64,000 nucleotides of DNA from Styela clava (lineage: Eukaryota > Chordata > Ascidiacea > Stolidobranchia > Styelidae). Below the pieces are notes generated by a model that was given only the letters and a program-made list of their open reading frames with translations, had not been told where the DNA came from and searched no databases. Shown here in pieces: positions 36,309-48,373 of this stretch. The position numbers were made by a program, and so were the translations under genes. Numbering within the stretch: position 1 is the first letter of the stretch; every line of letters begins with the position of its first letter. Location: the NCBI RefSeq assembly GCF_964204865.1, contig NC_135257.1, forward strand, positions 14,220,151 through 14,284,150. The letters run 5' to 3'.

Positions 36309-39185
36309 CATAAAATTGTTAAATTAGCTTGTCTATGAAGCTAATCATGCCGTTTTATTTGTGCTGGGGAGTGTAATATCGCTGCTATTTTAAATTAAAA
36401 ATCATAATATTTGTCACCTCAAAATTTTTTGAGTTGGCTACGTTCTTGGGCCATGGCCATACTTGAAACCACCTGAGTGGAGGTGCAAAATTTAATGATC
36501 GATAGTGAATGACCAACAATAGGCCATACTCTGTAATTGAAAATGTTTCGTTCGTTTCTTTAACGACACCAGAAATATGCTATCGTCCTTCATAACCACA
36601 AAGTTTTTGAGAACTAATAATCGAAATCATGTTTTTCCGAGAAGTGTCTAACATGCAGAATGACAAGATCCAGAAGGTAACTCAGAAAAGAGCATTGGAC
36701 AAGATGACTCTTACGTCAAACGCTTGAAGCAGGTAGTCTTGTTGCAGCAGCGAAGCGAAAATAGGACAAGGCAAGCTTGAATTTCGATTTCCTACTCTAT
36801 TCATCGCTTAATAACGTTAATTATACCGCTTTAATGTTTTGCTAGTCCGTCTGCGAAAGTGTTGGTTGCGTTGGAAATCAGGTACCATTCGCGTTGCTAC
36901 CGCGTTTACAAGCGATCAGTAAGGGCGAACGACGTTTGCACATATGCGGTATGCTACAGAATTCAAAATGCTTTGCGAAGAATTCATCGGGAATCTTTCG
37001 TACAAAGCTCCTGCCACTAATTTAAAAATGTGAATAAAACACCACGCCCCGTTTAAAAAAAAATATTTTGAGCGCTGGACGGGGGTGTTTTTGGCGGAGG
37101 CTTTGTACAAAAGATCCTCTATTGTGTCAGGGGTAACTAAGTAAACCAGGAGATAGATGTTTCGCTTAACATTATCAGACATCCAGTTCGAGAGATACAT
37201 CAAAACGCTTCAGCTTGTTGAAGCTGGTCATCGGAGGTCCTACTCGAAATAATGTCTGAAATTTGAACTATTGGAAACTTGCAGGTAGCAGCATTGAGGT
37301 AAAAGGACCAAACGTGAAGTGAACTGGTATTTGTGATATAGTTGGCGACGTCACAAAAGAAAAAGTAAGCTATGCATATTATAATCCTACACACAAAGTT
37401 TTGGAGACGGAAATTGGGCAGTTCAGAGGATTGGTGACTTGCATCACTTTCGCATAATTACAGGTAATTTTTGCTTCCGCCATGTATTTAAGAAAAGGTA
37501 TTTATGACCCTTCTTTTCGACCCTGGAGCAGTTCGATGATTGCGATGTGAAAAAGTCTGCGTCACGATAAAGGTTGAAATTGTAGGCTGCGCACCTCGAC
37601 AGAACTCTCTTACTTTATGTAGATATTGATTAAAACGCGACCAGAATAAATATATTCCATTTGCCAGGATTTCGCTTACCGCGCGAACAAAGAATGAATG
37701 CTGAAGCCCACTTCTCTTGCTATGGAAGTGAGCCATTACACGAATTTTTTTTTGTGCCAACGACGTTAGTTTGTCACTTTATTGCAAACAATGCGCTCGA
37801 TGGCTTATATGTATTAAACGAATGTAATTTTGCACGCTGCGTTATTGTAAACATATGACTGTTCTCCTTAACCCCATCGCTGCATCGTGGTTTTTAAAGC
37901 AGCGTTTATAAGTAAAAAACTTCAGTAGTGAGAAAAACGAGGACGAGGAGTCCAGCCCTCCTCTCGCACATAACTAACTCACGTGGGATTCGAACCTAAC
38001 TGCCAATTAATTTGGATATGATAAAAATAAAAAAGGGCGCTGTGTAGATGGGCGTGATTTCGAACCTATGACCACTGGTAGGATACTTATCCAACATACA
38101 TTGAAAATAATTAACGAAAACGCTTGAACATGGGTAGTTGGGTTTTATTACTGAACACAAACACTGCAGGGTAGCGTTGTTTGGCCCCGAACTTTTTTCC
38201 ATGCGAACGGTACACATGTCCGTGTAAAAACGGGTTAACACGCCTACGCTTTAAATTTGAATGATTTTTCTAACAGCACTTTTATACAAAAAAATGAGCT
38301 AAACTTGCTGAATCATTCATCTCAAAAATATTAATAAAACAGCAATGAAATTTCAGTTTCGTATTTGAACAAGGGGATCCCTGAATACATTTAAAATCAT
38401 TAGGGTTCGTTAGAACTTTTTGCAAACTTTCTAGGCCTCTTGCATTTTGAATGGTTCAAACGCGACTCTATTGATTATTTCGCCAGGTTAATAATTGCTG
38501 AGTACAATATCGAAATTTAATATAAAGCCGAATCACAGATGGAAACAATCATTTGAATCAATTCCAACTTTTATCCTATATGATATCTGGAAACTAGACC
38601 ACAGTGTTATTCGTAACATTTAAATAGCAAATTAGTTGGCCGTCGGCTGTTTTCATGTTTATATTACCACAAACATTACGATTTCTTGAACGAGTGCAGG
38701 CTTCGGCAAAATACTATTGCAATCGCGCCTACTTCTTGTGTGGCTGAGTTGTTGACCAAGCTTAAATTAGGGAGATATACATGTAGAGTAGCTCCGATAT
38801 TTAATCCGAAAACACCTGCAACACTGGCGATGCGTTATTGCAACATGCAATCAGGTTTCGTACATATTCTGGGACTAGCACAACGCGTAGGCCATAAATA
38901 AAGGATTCCATGCACATCCCAGGTCAGCTAACATGGTAAACCTCTGCCAACAGATTAAGCAGCTCTCGATGTTCAATGTTTAACGCGGATAAACTTAGTC
39001 GGTAAAGAGGTAATTACGTACGGACCATACAGCGCACGGGCAATAAGACGCATTAGTTTTTAAAAAGTGTCGGGTTGCCATCAAAGCTTATTAAACAAAA
39101 CAAAAAAATGAGATATTTTATGGTTATTATTGTATTTTATTCCAAGAAAGCGTAAAACGGCCGTTTGTTTCTAAAACAATAGTAC
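36309..39185. other. no gene recognised; SINE fragment near 37.9 kb
   Basis: Nothing with convincing coding signs. A - strand stretch at about 36916-37394 gives short open frames in different registers with no splice support. A tRNA-like SINE fragment is listed separately. Confidence 0.35.
37890..38000 (-). repeat. tRNA-related SINE fragment
   Basis: On the - strand a B-box-like GGTTCGAATCCC near 37986-37998 is followed by TTATGTGCGAG and GGACTCCTCGTCCTCG, related in order to the SINE at 16322-16600 but truncated. Confidence 0.45.
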
Positions 39186-39193
39186 CTGTAATG

Positions 39194-40515
39194 CAGCGGT
39201 TCCCAAACTTTTTTATGTCGCGGCACACTATTGAGCTATTTAAATATTCGCGGCACATCCGTCACAAAATAGGAACATTTTCTACTCATGAAGCCATTTA
39301 GCTATAAAATAATAAAAAACATAGAAGATCAGATGTGGGAAACTCTTTTCTTGTTAATACAACATACTCTATAGTAAAAATGGATGGTTAATAGTAACCG
39401 ATATTGTAACTTTTTTCTTACAATAATGTGCACGAGACCCACCTTCGGAGCACCTCACATTATTGTAAAAGATGCGCGGCCGCACGGGAAATACCTGACG
39501 CTGATACGCTTTGGTTTTTCTCGCCCTTCCCCGTTTCGCCCTATTATTATCACAGGTATTCTCACTCTTGCACAACCTATTTCATTTTTGTTACAACTCG
39601 ATATGTTCCTCCCATTGCCAAAAGCATTCAATAGTGTTATTGTTGGCACTTGCGAAAGATATGAAAGAAGCAAACAAACCGTATTCCATTATAACAATTA
39701 ATTATTATCGCTAAAAACACTAAATAGGTTTAAAGTTGTTATAAACTATTTTCATCGATGGACGATTCTTTTCACGTTATGAATTTCGTACAAGGCCCGA
39801 GAATAATTTCATGGTAAAGATCGTAGGATTTACTATGTCGAAACGCCTATTTGACTTTTCAGACCGCAGAAACTATCCGAAAAATAACTGTTTCTGTGTT
39901 CGAGATATGAAATAATCGTCAATTCCACCACGCTTTCGTGAAATAGTGCAATTTAATTAAGGTTTTATTATTAAATTTCATTGCATTAGTATTTATTCTA
40001 CCACGCGTTTCGCCAGATTACTGGCATGATTACCGATCGCAAAGGCAGGCAAAATAGAATATATTAAACGAATAAAATGATTAAAATATTTTTAATAAAC
40101 ATACAACTGGCATCCAGAATGCTAGGTATTGTTGTAATGTTGGTGGGCTATTTCCGCCTGTCCACTCTTTTTTTACAAGGACTACTTCTTACGCAACGTT
40201 TGGTTCTATATTCCTGGGAGAACTATGCGTTCATATATAAATAATTCCTTGGTCAAATTTCGCACAATTTGTTACCTTGTTTGACATTTTCAATTTTACG
40301 AAACCGCGTTGGCGCGCATTAGAATCAAAACAGTACCCAAATACCTGAAATACGACTCCTCAAATTTGTCGTTTCTGTTTGTTAGCAAGAAGAGCTGTGG
40401 AGTGTGGAGTAACTCTTGTGGAATTCAAGGGATTGGAATCACTTGAAATAAATTCACAAATGAAATCTTTTTGAGGTACACTAATGTGCCCCGGCACCCT
40501 GGTTGGGAACCACTG
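39194..40515. mobile_element. non-autonomous hAT element (CAGCGGTTCCCAAAC)
   Basis: Starts CAGCGGTTCCCAAACTTTTT and ends CCTGGTTGGGAACCACTG. Exact 8-bp duplication ctgtaatg at 39186-39193 and 40516-40523. 1322 bp, without transposase sequence I can recognise. The terminal motif GCGGCACA near the left is mirrored by TGTGCCCCGGCACC near the right. Confidence 0.9.
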
Positions 40516-40534
40516 CTGTAATGGGTTTTGAGAT

Positions 40535-40635
40535 CCATACATTAAGCGCACCGTGGTATAAGGCGCACGATCTATTTTGAGAAGAAAATTTTTTAAAGTT
40601 CGCCTTATGGTCAGTAAAATACGGTACGCGTATTA
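40535..40635. repeat. short interspersed repeat fragment (GGCGCAC ... ACCGTATTTTACTGACCATAAGGCG)
   Basis: On the - strand this reads CCGTATTTTACTGACCATAA followed by GGCG, then a C/A-rich stretch and GTGCGCCTTATACCACGGTG. It resembles a widespread MITE-like family in fish and invertebrates that I know from memory only. No target duplication determined. Confidence 0.4.
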
Positions 40636-42380
40636 ACATTCCACAAACGGTTACGAAGAACCCTGCAGCCTAAACGTTATTTAAGCCGATGTATTCCCCG
40701 ATGGAACAGCGCGGAGAATGTGTTTTCGACGATATTAACAGCATGAAGTAGTAGTGATACACACGAGATCGTTAATCAACAAAACACCATTGATCAATCC
40801 TATGGAAGTAATTCTCGCTAAGCGTGATAAAATAACATCTTATGAGAACTCCTCCCACAATATCAGTTGTCCGGTGGCTAGAGAACCACGCGCGCTATGA
40901 AGGTTGTAAAAAAAATATTTGCTGCCTGGGCACAAATATTTTCTTTAGCCAACAGAAAGGTATGCGTACTATAGATTGCAAACAATATTCAGTTTTGCTC
41001 GTATGGAAGCACATCAAACTGATCCACGATTGCGGAGTCGAAATAAACTTATACTTGTGAATACATGGAATCAGTAGATCAGGCAAAACAATGAAACTCA
41101 TTTACCGGAACTATTGAATGACTGCTTCGAGCATTGAGCTTTTCAACAGATATATCAAGGACAAGGTATCACTCAGAATGTTTAGGCCCTCCGGCTATCA
41201 AACTTAGTGTTGTGTTGAGGAATATAATCCCAGAAGATTCCACCTATACATGAATCTAACCATTCTGCCAGATTAGCAAATAATATTTTTGAAACTAAAC
41301 TTCAGAATCACCATGAGCTCAAGTTTTAAGTGTATGAATTTAGGAATAACCGAACAGCATATCATTTTAACAAGAGTAATAATGAAAAACTCTTTGGATA
41401 ACGAAAACAAAGTTTTTAGAGGAAACAACATAAAAAGCTTGGTGGCACATATTTACAGAATGATATAATACGGTATAGAAGCTCTGAATTCTCAAGACAA
41501 TTACGTTGACAATGCCCATATGTTTTTCTCTCCACTCTCATCAAAAATTATATAGGCTGTATATATATATACAAATACAACATAATCGAACAAACAAAAG
41601 CAAGGTGTACAAACCCCAACAATCCACCGAAAGGCTGAAATTTCAGTGGTAAATATATTCCGATATACATTTGTTTTAATAACTGGGATATATCCGTTAT
41701 ATCAGACTTTTTATTAAATATAGAAACGGTTTTCATATTCTATCATACTGTACATGTTGATGCGGATTTCAATCAATTCTCATTGAGTTCTGGAAATGAT
41801 TGCCCTTACTTCCGTACCGCATGATAGCGGAACATATCTGATACAACACTTTACAATAATTCTAGTAAAGAACTAAAATTATTATTTGAAAGAAACTAAA
41901 TACTTTTAGAAAATGCATAACTGCATAAGCAGAATACATATTTTAGCCATTGAGTTTGTGAGCTGATAATCATTCATTCAGACATATTGAACGACTCAAT
42001 CCACTGAAACACCAATAAAAAAAAGCTACATCATACAAGTTGACATGTGTAACATATGGTAAATTTTCTTACTCAATACCCATTTCTGGAAATGTACGAG
42101 TATTTGCTATTGATTACCGGTAATTATAGCAGGCTCGTATTAAACCTGTAATTTTCGTATTTATAAAATGTAACATAACACCAAAGGTTCAACCTTCGTA
42201 TGTAAATATATAGTAGTTATTGTATTGCTTCTACCTGTTGTAGCTATTGGTACAACTTGGTAATTGTGAACCAATGTTGTAAGGGGAAATGAGTGTAAAA
42301 CTAGTTTAAAAAATGCGCATACCTAGTCAGAATAAACTGTTCTATATTGCAATTTTGCTATGATCCGAATCCATGCAATA
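40636..42380. other. no gene recognised
   Basis: AT-rich sequence downstream of the zinc-finger gene, with shadow ORFs only. Confidence 0.35.
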
Positions 42381-42386
42381 TTTATT
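42381..42386 (-). terminator. poly(A) signal AATAAA for the zinc-finger gene
   Basis: TTTATT on the + strand equals AATAAA on the - strand, only about 7 bases past the stop codon at 42393-42395. This predicts a very short 3' UTR unless a later signal is used. Confidence 0.55.
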
Positions 42387-42392
42387 AGGTAG

Positions 42393-44963
42393 TTAGTAGT
42401 GTGGTCCTCGATATTGACGAATTCTGTGAATATTGCGATTGACCGGATGACGAGAAATGTGTGGCCTTAATCCCAGCAACCCTTCGTGTCTGATATGATT
42501 AGCATTGTGACTTGATGATAAATAGTCTATATAATCTTCGTCAGCAAAATCATCTTGCATGTCTCCATAAAATCTATTAAGCTGATTCTCTATGAATTGA
42601 TTACTTTGAGAACGCCTTGAATTGAAGTCTGGCCTTGGACCCAATAGAGGGACAGTTTTGGTACCCATATGCGGTCTGATAATATTTTTCTCATCTGATG
42701 ATAGACGATGACTTGGTTGGTGAATGCTGGTTAGATCTGGAAAATCAAGGTCAAAATAATCCTCACATATGATAGGTTTGACAAAGTGTTTTGGGTGTTG
42801 CTTCTTCAATAGTAATTTATTGGAAGATGTTCTGGAACGGCTATTCGATGGGATAAAATTTTGCTGTGATCGGCCTGCTCCTTGTGATCCACCTGCCCCG
42901 CTGTCTGGGTCATTATTTCCATGCTCACCTTTTTTGTGGTCTGAGCTGTATGATTCATGAAATCTTCTCTTTTGACCACTTGAAGATTGATGAATTCTAT
43001 CAAAGTTGTTATCTTGGCTATTTCGAGATTGCTCACGAATGTAATCATATTTATCAGCATAAAACAGATCATCATCGTTATCATTAAAATCTGGATAACG
43101 TCTGTGCCTTGTAGAAAATTTATTGTAATCACTTGAGGATTCAGAATCTATATTTTTTGATGAATTTTCAGGGCGTGCATGTGGAAGTATACGATGTAAC
43201 TTGTCATCAGAACTACCTTGTATGGAGTGGGGCTTCTTCAATGAACGATCCTCTGAAGAAGAACTCTCACTCCTCTCATCCTGGCCCTTTTCCCACTCCT
43301 TTAACCCAGCCTGCAATTGTGGGTTATTTTTGAAAGCCTCTGCTAGTGGTGCCAGAGATCCATTGTTGAGTGCCTGAAAAATTTTCTCTTCTACTTCCTG
43401 TCTAGTTTTAGTAATGCTAGAAGCATTTGCAGCAGAGTGTTCAACAGGTGCAGCATTGTCATTGGAATCATATTGTTCTCCTTGTTCTCTGTTTTGGATT
43501 CTATCTGTTCTTTCAGTTTGTCTTTCTGAATGAAAGCCTTCAGTTTCATAAGAGTTACTGAATGCTAAATCAGCCTCTACATCAGAGCTTAGTTTACCTA
43601 TATGCTTGAGAAGATTACGCTTCCTTTCTCCACGTATTCCAATGAGAAGCCTTTGAAGTTTATCTTGGGCATTTATTTCTTCCAAAGTCATTTGTTTATT
43701 GCCACTGCTTTCTTTCAGTTGTTTGAGTGCATTCAAGATTCTTTGTTCCTGCTGGTCCAGTTTTTGTGCTCGTCTCTCTGCTAAGATATCAGCAGGGTTT
43801 AGTTGTGCAACACTTTCATTAGGATATCTAGAAGACATCTGTAAACGACGGGAAAGAATAATATTTTCTCGTTTCACTCGTTCAGCTTCAGCTCGTTTCT
43901 CCGTTTCAATCTTTTCTTTTTCCAGTCTTCGTTGCTCTTCCAGTTCCCTCAGTTCCTTAGCTTCACCTTCCAGCAATAGAGCTTCTGCCTTTGGTAAATC
44001 TTTATGCTGAGAGGGGTGGATTTTGCCAGGAGGGAGGGCTTGTCTTTCAATACTTATGTTTTGCTCTCCATAATATGCCCTAACTTTGCAGAAACGGATA
44101 TTTCCCTTTAAAATTATTCGTACAACAAAAGAACTATGTTGGTAGAGCAGTTTGTCAGCTTCTGATGGTCTCATCATATTTTTGAAAGATGGAAAGTTTG
44201 TTATTTTATAGTAAATGTCGAAGAAATGTGACCTCATATATCTTAACCTATGATTTCTAGTTATCACATGATCCAGTATTTCAGCATGAAGTCCTCGATA
44301 CTCGCACAATTCACAGAAATATCTGTGAGAAGCACCATTGGACCTTTGATATTCAGTTACATATTCTAAGCCAACAACAGGTTGCTTTTCGGAAAGTTGT
44401 TCAAACTTTTTCTGAATTTCAGCAACCTTTCCACCATGAGAAGGAACACTCGGCGGGTGGTTTCTATTTCTGAAAGCTAGAGTATTTTGTTTAAGTTTGT
44501 TAACATTCTTCAAATGTTTTTTGCCTATCAAATGAGTGTCAAGAACAATCTGTGAAGTACAACTGATATTGCACAAATCACAATAAAATTCAAATGGATC
44601 ACCTTCTGCTTTCTTCTTTTTAGTTTCTGGTTCCCAGCCATCATGTTCATAATAATCACTATTATCATGTAGAGTTCGTCCATAAGATGGAGTGAATATC
44701 TTCAGTTCACTTTTTTGCTTCGATGGCTCTTCATAAAACTTACTTTTGTCAGATTGCAACAATTTAAGAAGATCACCAACGGCTTTCGGATGAGGTTTAC
44801 TGCTTTTATTTTCTTCAGACTTTTCAGGTTTAACAAGAATCTCGGAGTCTGGTCTATTCCCAGTTCCAACATTTGAATAAGACTGTTTTTGTTTTTCATT
44901 GGAATTACCAGATTCTCTTCTTAATTTGCTTATCAACGCCTCAACTGCATGTTCATTCTCCAT
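42393..44963 (-). CDS. protein with two U1-type C2H2 zinc fingers, 856 aa, single exon
   Basis: One uninterrupted ORF. Finger 1: C128-x2-C131-x12-H144-x5-H150. Finger 2: C217-x2-C220-x11-H232-x5-H238. The long His spacing (x5) is that of the U1C/matrin class, which often binds RNA or double-stranded RNA. A Glu/Arg-rich coiled coil lies at about residues 330-385 (ELRELEEQRRLEKEKIE). The second half is low-complexity, rich in Ser, Asp, Asn, Arg and Gln, and probably disordered. The C-terminus is His/Arg-rich. Basic KKKK near 115 may act in nuclear import. Inference: a nuclear RNA- or chromatin-associated protein, perhaps of the ZNF318/matrin-like group; I do not recognise a specific orthologue. 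A MITE sits 90 bp upstream of the start codon, within the likely promoter or 5' UTR. Confidence 0.88.
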   Translation of the reverse strand: MENEHAVEALISKLRRESGNSNEKQKQSYSNVGTGNRPDSEILVKPEKSEENKSSKPHPKAVGDLLKLLQSDKSKFYEEPSKQKSELKIFTPSYGRTLHDNSDYYEHDGWEPETKKKKAEGDPFEFYCDLCNISCTSQIVLDTHLIGKKHLKNVNKLKQNTLAFRNRNHPPSVPSHGGKVAEIQKKFEQLSEKQPVVGLEYVTEYQRSNGASHRYFCELCEYRGLHAEILDHVITRNHRLRYMRSHFFDIYYKITNFPSFKNMMRPSEADKLLYQHSSFVVRIILKGNIRFCKVRAYYGEQNISIERQALPPGKIHPSQHKDLPKAEALLLEGEAKELRELEEQRRLEKEKIETEKRAEAERVKRENIILSRRLQMSSRYPNESVAQLNPADILAERRAQKLDQQEQRILNALKQLKESSGNKQMTLEEINAQDKLQRLLIGIRGERKRNLLKHIGKLSSDVEADLAFSNSYETEGFHSERQTERTDRIQNREQGEQYDSNDNAAPVEHSAANASSITKTRQEVEEKIFQALNNGSLAPLAEAFKNNPQLQAGLKEWEKGQDERSESSSSEDRSLKKPHSIQGSSDDKLHRILPHARPENSSKNIDSESSSDYNKFSTRHRRYPDFNDNDDDLFYADKYDYIREQSRNSQDNNFDRIHQSSSGQKRRFHESYSSDHKKGEHGNNDPDSGAGGSQGAGRSQQNFIPSNSRSRTSSNKLLLKKQHPKHFVKPIICEDYFDLDFPDLTSIHQPSHRLSSDEKNIIRPHMGTKTVPLLGPRPDFNSRRSQSNQFIENQLNRFYGDMQDDFADEDYIDYLSSSHNANHIRHEGLLGLRPHISRHPVNRNIHRIRQYRGPHY

Positions 44964-45052
44964 AATCCAAACTTTTTTAAACTATTCTACTAGTTGTTTC
45001 TAAGCTAAGTATACTGTTCAACACACAAGAAGGAAATAAAATATGTCATAGC

Positions 45053-45213
45053 CAGTTCGCACCGGTTCTATAGAACCGTCAAGGAATTTTATGAGATCAG
45101 CGAACTGGTTAGCTTTACTGATTACTGTCAATGTTCTGTTTGTAACAGAACCGGCTGAAAAATATGACTTTTGTGATGAAACCGGCTGACAAAAAATTTG
45201 AATCCCACCACTG
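45053..45213. repeat. hAT-type MITE, CAGTGGTGGGATTCA family, copy 3
   Basis: The right end AATTTGAATCCCACCACTG is intact; the left end is shortened to CAGTTCGCACCGGTTC. Flanks gtcatagc and ggcatagc (7 of 8 match). It lies just upstream of the zinc-finger gene start (44963). Confidence 0.83.
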
Positions 45214-48200
45214 GGCATAGCACATGACAAAATATTGCAATTTGAATTTCTTAGGAATGTTGTTTTAATGGTTGAAAACTTACTTGAAACACCAACTTTG
45301 CAGAATAACATCCCAATTGTCACATAATCTCGTTTAGAATTCTGTAGTCTGGTAGTTAGTAATTTAATATAGTGTACTGCAGCGAGTACATTGGGGTAAT
45401 TACTACGTATCTCAATATTTTCACCAAGTATTGTTAATAGTGCATATTATTCGCCTGAAACAAGGTCGTTGCTCTAATTCATTTCCTTTATGATTTATTT
45501 CCCTTGCTCAGAGTTGCTTGTCTTTAACGTTCTTTGTTAGTTAGAAATTTGGTTTCATCACACATACTGTATTAAGGTTCTAAGTGTATTTTTCGTTATC
45601 TGGTTTTGGATCAATCGGATTGTGCAACTACAATATACAACATTTGGCATTCAATACAGTGTGTGCTCCATTGACCCCTGAAGGAGTCAAGATCGGAGTT
45701 ACACTCTGTTAATGTGTGTTCAATAACACAGTACAGCAGTAGTGTGGACACGCAGATAGGGTAATACTAATAGCCCCCTATATTTTGTGAAATATTACAT
45801 GTTATTAATATGAAAGGGTTAAATACATTATGATCCATAGTTAGACATTGCACAGTCGCTATACCTGTATACAGTACAAACAAAAAATGTTCCAATTAAC
45901 AACTTTCTATATAGAAAATAACTTTAACCATCAATATAGAACGATAAGCAATAAATGACCGAATGATCAATACCGGTACCTCCTACTGTTCTAAAGTCAA
46001 TTGAACAATGTTATTAGCCTCTAAATACCGGTACTGAAATACGGTAGTAATTCATTCACCATGTTTCCTTATAAGCAATCTTTGAAACATCTACTCGCAG
46101 ATTGGCTTCACAATGCATGCAATGATCAAACGAAGTTTACATCAAAATATTTACAAACAATCCGATGAACCTTCCATGTTCACTTCGAAGTAATCCTGTG
46201 CAATACGGTAACAACCTTAATTCCTGTCCCCTGTCCGAGTAAATGGGGGGGTTTAATTGTATTCATTTTTTTCTGAATTTCGTATGTTATTTTTTTACTG
46301 GATAAAAAATAAACTCGATCAGGACATATATATCTTGCGAAGGACATTTTATGTCCTTTATGTCCATATTAAGCGATTTCTCGAGTATGATGGGAAAATT
46401 TGGGGGATAAAATGATAGAAAATAACAATTTCATTTTGCGTTACCTGGCGGATGTAAATTGAGCAATGAATTAATGATAAAAATCGATAATCAAAACCTT
46501 CTTTCAACCTTTAATTTTCTATGTAGATAAGATAACGTAGTCATAGATTCAGATTGAAACAAATAACCTTTCTTGCGTTTCTGCGCAGGTATTGTAACTA
46601 TGTAGCTGAACATTTTATATTGGAACTGGTTGAAGTACATGACCTTAAATTATGATGAAAGTGGGGATGTCGTTGGATTTCATCAAATATGAAATATTTG
46701 TGATATATATGTAAATATGATATATATATATCGGTAAATATATAAAACCTTACATAATTGTTTTAATATAACGTTAACATATTTGACAAAATACTTGAAT
46801 TCAAAATTTCAGCATGGGAAAATGCGAGAGTTGACCACGAGTTGAAAACGATTGTCGCTATACCCTTTATAGCCAGGAGGGTTCAAAGTGCTCTTACTGA
46901 TTTCTCTGCGGATAACACAGCTTTGAGCCACCAAAGTTGAAATGCAGCAGGACTGGCGCTGGGCTGTTCTTCCTGGCCGGAGATTTCTTTGCGACAGAAA
47001 AGCTGCAGGTACCGTACTCAGGCTGGCTGGCCATTTCAAACAATCAACTTATGTCAAATATAGACATACTCACTGCAGATACTGAACTATTAGTCCTACA
47101 GAACCCTAACCTGAAACTACAAACCTTCAAATATGAAATCCCTTGGTTTTAGTGGTCTGTGTACCGTACTTCTAGAAATGAGTGCCAAAAGCCCCCGAAG
47201 GGGCCACGAGCCATAAAAACTTAAAAAGGTTGGGAGCCACAGCTTTAATTAGATGTCGCTGATCCTGATGAACAACGATGACCACGCCACGTCCTATCAT
47301 AGGTAAACGTTCAAACAAATACCCGGTCCAACTTCACTGAGATATTCGGCAACAATGGATATATAAACACCTCGACGCTCCTTACGCTAAATTACACAAC
47401 GGCTTTTAGCGGTGAAGCCACTCATCCCTAACTTCAACCCTACCAAACAATTTTCTGATATTGGTTTCAGCAATTCGACACAGAAAAATAATAAATACAT
47501 TCATCCTTTTTATCATAGAAAAGCAATTTAAATTTCCAAATTATTTTTCCATAGAAATTTATTCTAATATAAAATGTACGGTAATGAAACATCTGAAATG
47601 CAAATAAGACGATAATTGCATTCACAAAGAAAGTACAACATGACCAGAAACAATAGGCATGAGGCCCGAAGTGGGAAATTTCGATGTTTCATGAAATGAC
47701 CTGTGGTTAAAGCTTCCCACCATATTGCTTGGAACAGCACAAAGTAGGGGTATTGGATCCACACAAAGACAAAACCACTGCTGCTAAGAGCTATTACCAA
47801 ATCAACAAAGTAAACTTAGACAACAGGTACAATACAAATGAACCAACTCTAATATATCATCCATGAGGAAGTTAGCATATAATTGGTAGTCCTCGAAAAC
47901 ATTCGATGCCAGGAATAAATAACCACTAGGCCTTGGAAACTTCAGATACAATAAATTTAGCTTCAAGCTTCAATAAAAAGACACTGAAAAGATGATAAAA
48001 ATAGACAAATGCTATTGTTGATATAATCAAAAGTAATTTCGTTAATGATGCTGACACAGTGCAAATTAGTACCAAATATAACTTGTGTTATATAAACAAT
48101 ATACAAAAAACTTTTATAAACTCTTTACAATAGGGGATAATAATTTGCTCTCATTGAGCACACGCTTGTATGCGAAGTGATAAATATAACTCTTTGATTA

Positions 48201-48373
48201 GGCATTGTTCAAGTAAAAGAAACCACCACTGCATAAGATAACAGAATAATGAACTTGGAACAAAATCTGTGATGCCTGAGAAACGGGCTATTCATTAACA
48301 AAGAATAATCCATACATATCCATCATGATTTGACGCAGTACGCTGGTAGAGAAATAATTACAAATCAGACACA
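45214..48373. other. no gene recognised
   Basis: About 3.1 kb. Includes TA-rich microsatellite-like sequence at about 46690-46745 and a solo hAT-like end (GGTTGGGAGCCACAGC) near 47228-47243. A few TACCGGTA palindromes lie near 45973 and 46027. No supported coding exon. Confidence 0.35.

Noticed and set aside
36916-37394. - strand reading frames that look partly protein-like (PDTIEDLLYKASAKNT region)
   Set aside because: The pieces are in different frames with stops between them and no GT-AG sites join them; I could not relate them to a family.
43699-44010. 103-codon + strand ORF
   Set aside because: Antisense shadow of the coiled-coil region of the zinc-finger gene.
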